Assembly: GCA_027315385.1 (NCBI GenBank)
Contig: DAHUYD010000107.1
Span: 1-46,495 of the forward strand
Source of the DNA: Acidobacterium sp.
GTDB taxonomy: Bacteria; Acidobacteriota; Terriglobia; Terriglobales; Acidobacteriaceae
Length of the DNA stretch: 46,495 nt
Direction of reading: 5' to 3'
The notes below the pieces were generated by a model, which did no database searches, had not been told where the DNA came from, and was given only the letters and a program-made list of their open reading frames with translations. The translations under genes were made by a program, and so were the position numbers. This document shows, one piece after another, positions 46,147 to 46,495 of this stretch. Each line of letters starts with the position of its first letter. Position 1 is the stretch's first letter.

Positions 46147-46495
46147 TCGAAATATGTATCCAGTCGAAACAGGGAATCAGGGGTCGGGCCGCGCAGGACC
46201 GGTCGCGACGGCGCCATCAATCTCAATTCTACGCGGAGTGGACGGGGGTTACGCGAAGTGGAGCGGAGCGGTTGAGTGACGCCGCGCAGGGCGCCGGCTC
46301 GGCCGGCCGACTGTACGGATGCCTCAGGTAAGGCATCCTTTATGGTCCAGGAAGATTCTGATTCTGCAAAGTTTATAGCCCCGCCGGAACGTATGTAGCC
46401 AGGAGGGTTGCGACAGGGGCTGGCTCAGGAGACAACGGCGGTGTCCGGAAATCGCGCACGGGCTGGCGCGCGGTGAGACACCGGGCTGACCCTGT
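46147..46495 (+). other. Non-coding right end of the window
   Basis: No gene is seen in the 349 bp upstream of sucA. On the plus strand a strong hairpin GGATGCCT (46317-46324) with AGGCATCC (46331-46338) is followed by TTTAT, like a short intrinsic terminator, but no plus-strand gene precedes it. A second 6-bp inverted repeat GGTGTC/GACACC brackets 46440-46482. The promoter region of sucA must also lie here. Confidence 0.5.

Overview
The window is about 46.5 kb of GC-rich bacterial DNA with dense, mostly ordinary chromosomal genes. Several things point to an Acidobacteriota chromosome, probably class Terriglobia: an Oar-like TonB-dependent receptor with an N-terminal carboxypeptidase-regulatory-like domain, a FecR-like/W-G-Y-rich protein with a Pro/Arg-rich tail, a DUF4382-type lipoprotein, an F1 gene cluster with two b-type subunits and a long gamma subunit, and an hfq-hflX pair. 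This placement is inferred from gene families; no rRNA or marker comparison was possible.

Layout. 1-7.8 kb (+): glutamate synthase large subunit (no gltD beside it), an SH3-type lipoprotein, hfq and hflX. 7.8-8.4 kb: non-coding, holding a ~200 bp element with inverted ends and a likely promoter. 8.4-14.8 kb (+): ATP synthase genes b, b, delta, alpha, gamma, beta, epsilon; the a and c subunit genes are absent. 15.0-17.1 kb (-): secreted S9 peptidase. 17.2-23.2 kb (+): HAD phosphatase, an exported protein, uvrB, then a long structured leader and a FecR-like exported protein. 23.3-25.6 kb: a divergent amino acid permease and phosphoribosyltransferase. 25.8 kb: tRNA-Val(UAC). 26.1-27.0 kb (-): a BcsQ/ParA-like ATPase with a broken P-loop. 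27.2 kb: a MITE-like element. 27.5-29.0 kb (+): DUF4382 lipoprotein. 29.1-34.0 kb (-): Gfo/Idh/MocA oxidoreductase, ThiS, a small membrane ORF and the TonB-dependent receptor. 34.3 kb (+): exported peroxiredoxin. 34.9 kb: a short second copy of the MITE. 35.0-46.1 kb (all -): sucA, an MFS transporter, a YjhG/YagF-type sugar-acid dehydratase, an FAH-fold enzyme, TolC, HlyD/EmrA, a VirB10/TrbI-like exported protein and signal peptidase I.

How genes fit together. The MFS-dehydratase-FAH trio is joined by 4-nt ATGA/GTGA overlaps and looks like a sugar-acid (probably D-xylonate-type) catabolic operon. If it runs a Weimberg-like route its product would be 2-oxoglutarate, the substrate of the SucA encoded immediately upstream. 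TolC and HlyD also overlap by 4 nt but have no adjacent inner-membrane pump. The peptidase, the TonB receptor, the exported peroxiredoxin and many signal-peptide proteins suit a soil heterotroph with a complex envelope.

No phage, CRISPR array, toxin-antitoxin pair or clear defence island was seen. The most unusual signals are (1) the ~255-nt leader before the FecR-like gene, closed by a 10-bp long-range helix and carrying B12-riboswitch-like boxes, (2) two related copies of a transposon-derived palindromic element, one with a 4-bp target duplication, (3) the orphan BcsQ-like protein that has lost the P-loop lysines, (4) a ThiS with two residues after its diglycine, and (5) the sugar-acid operon abutting sucA.
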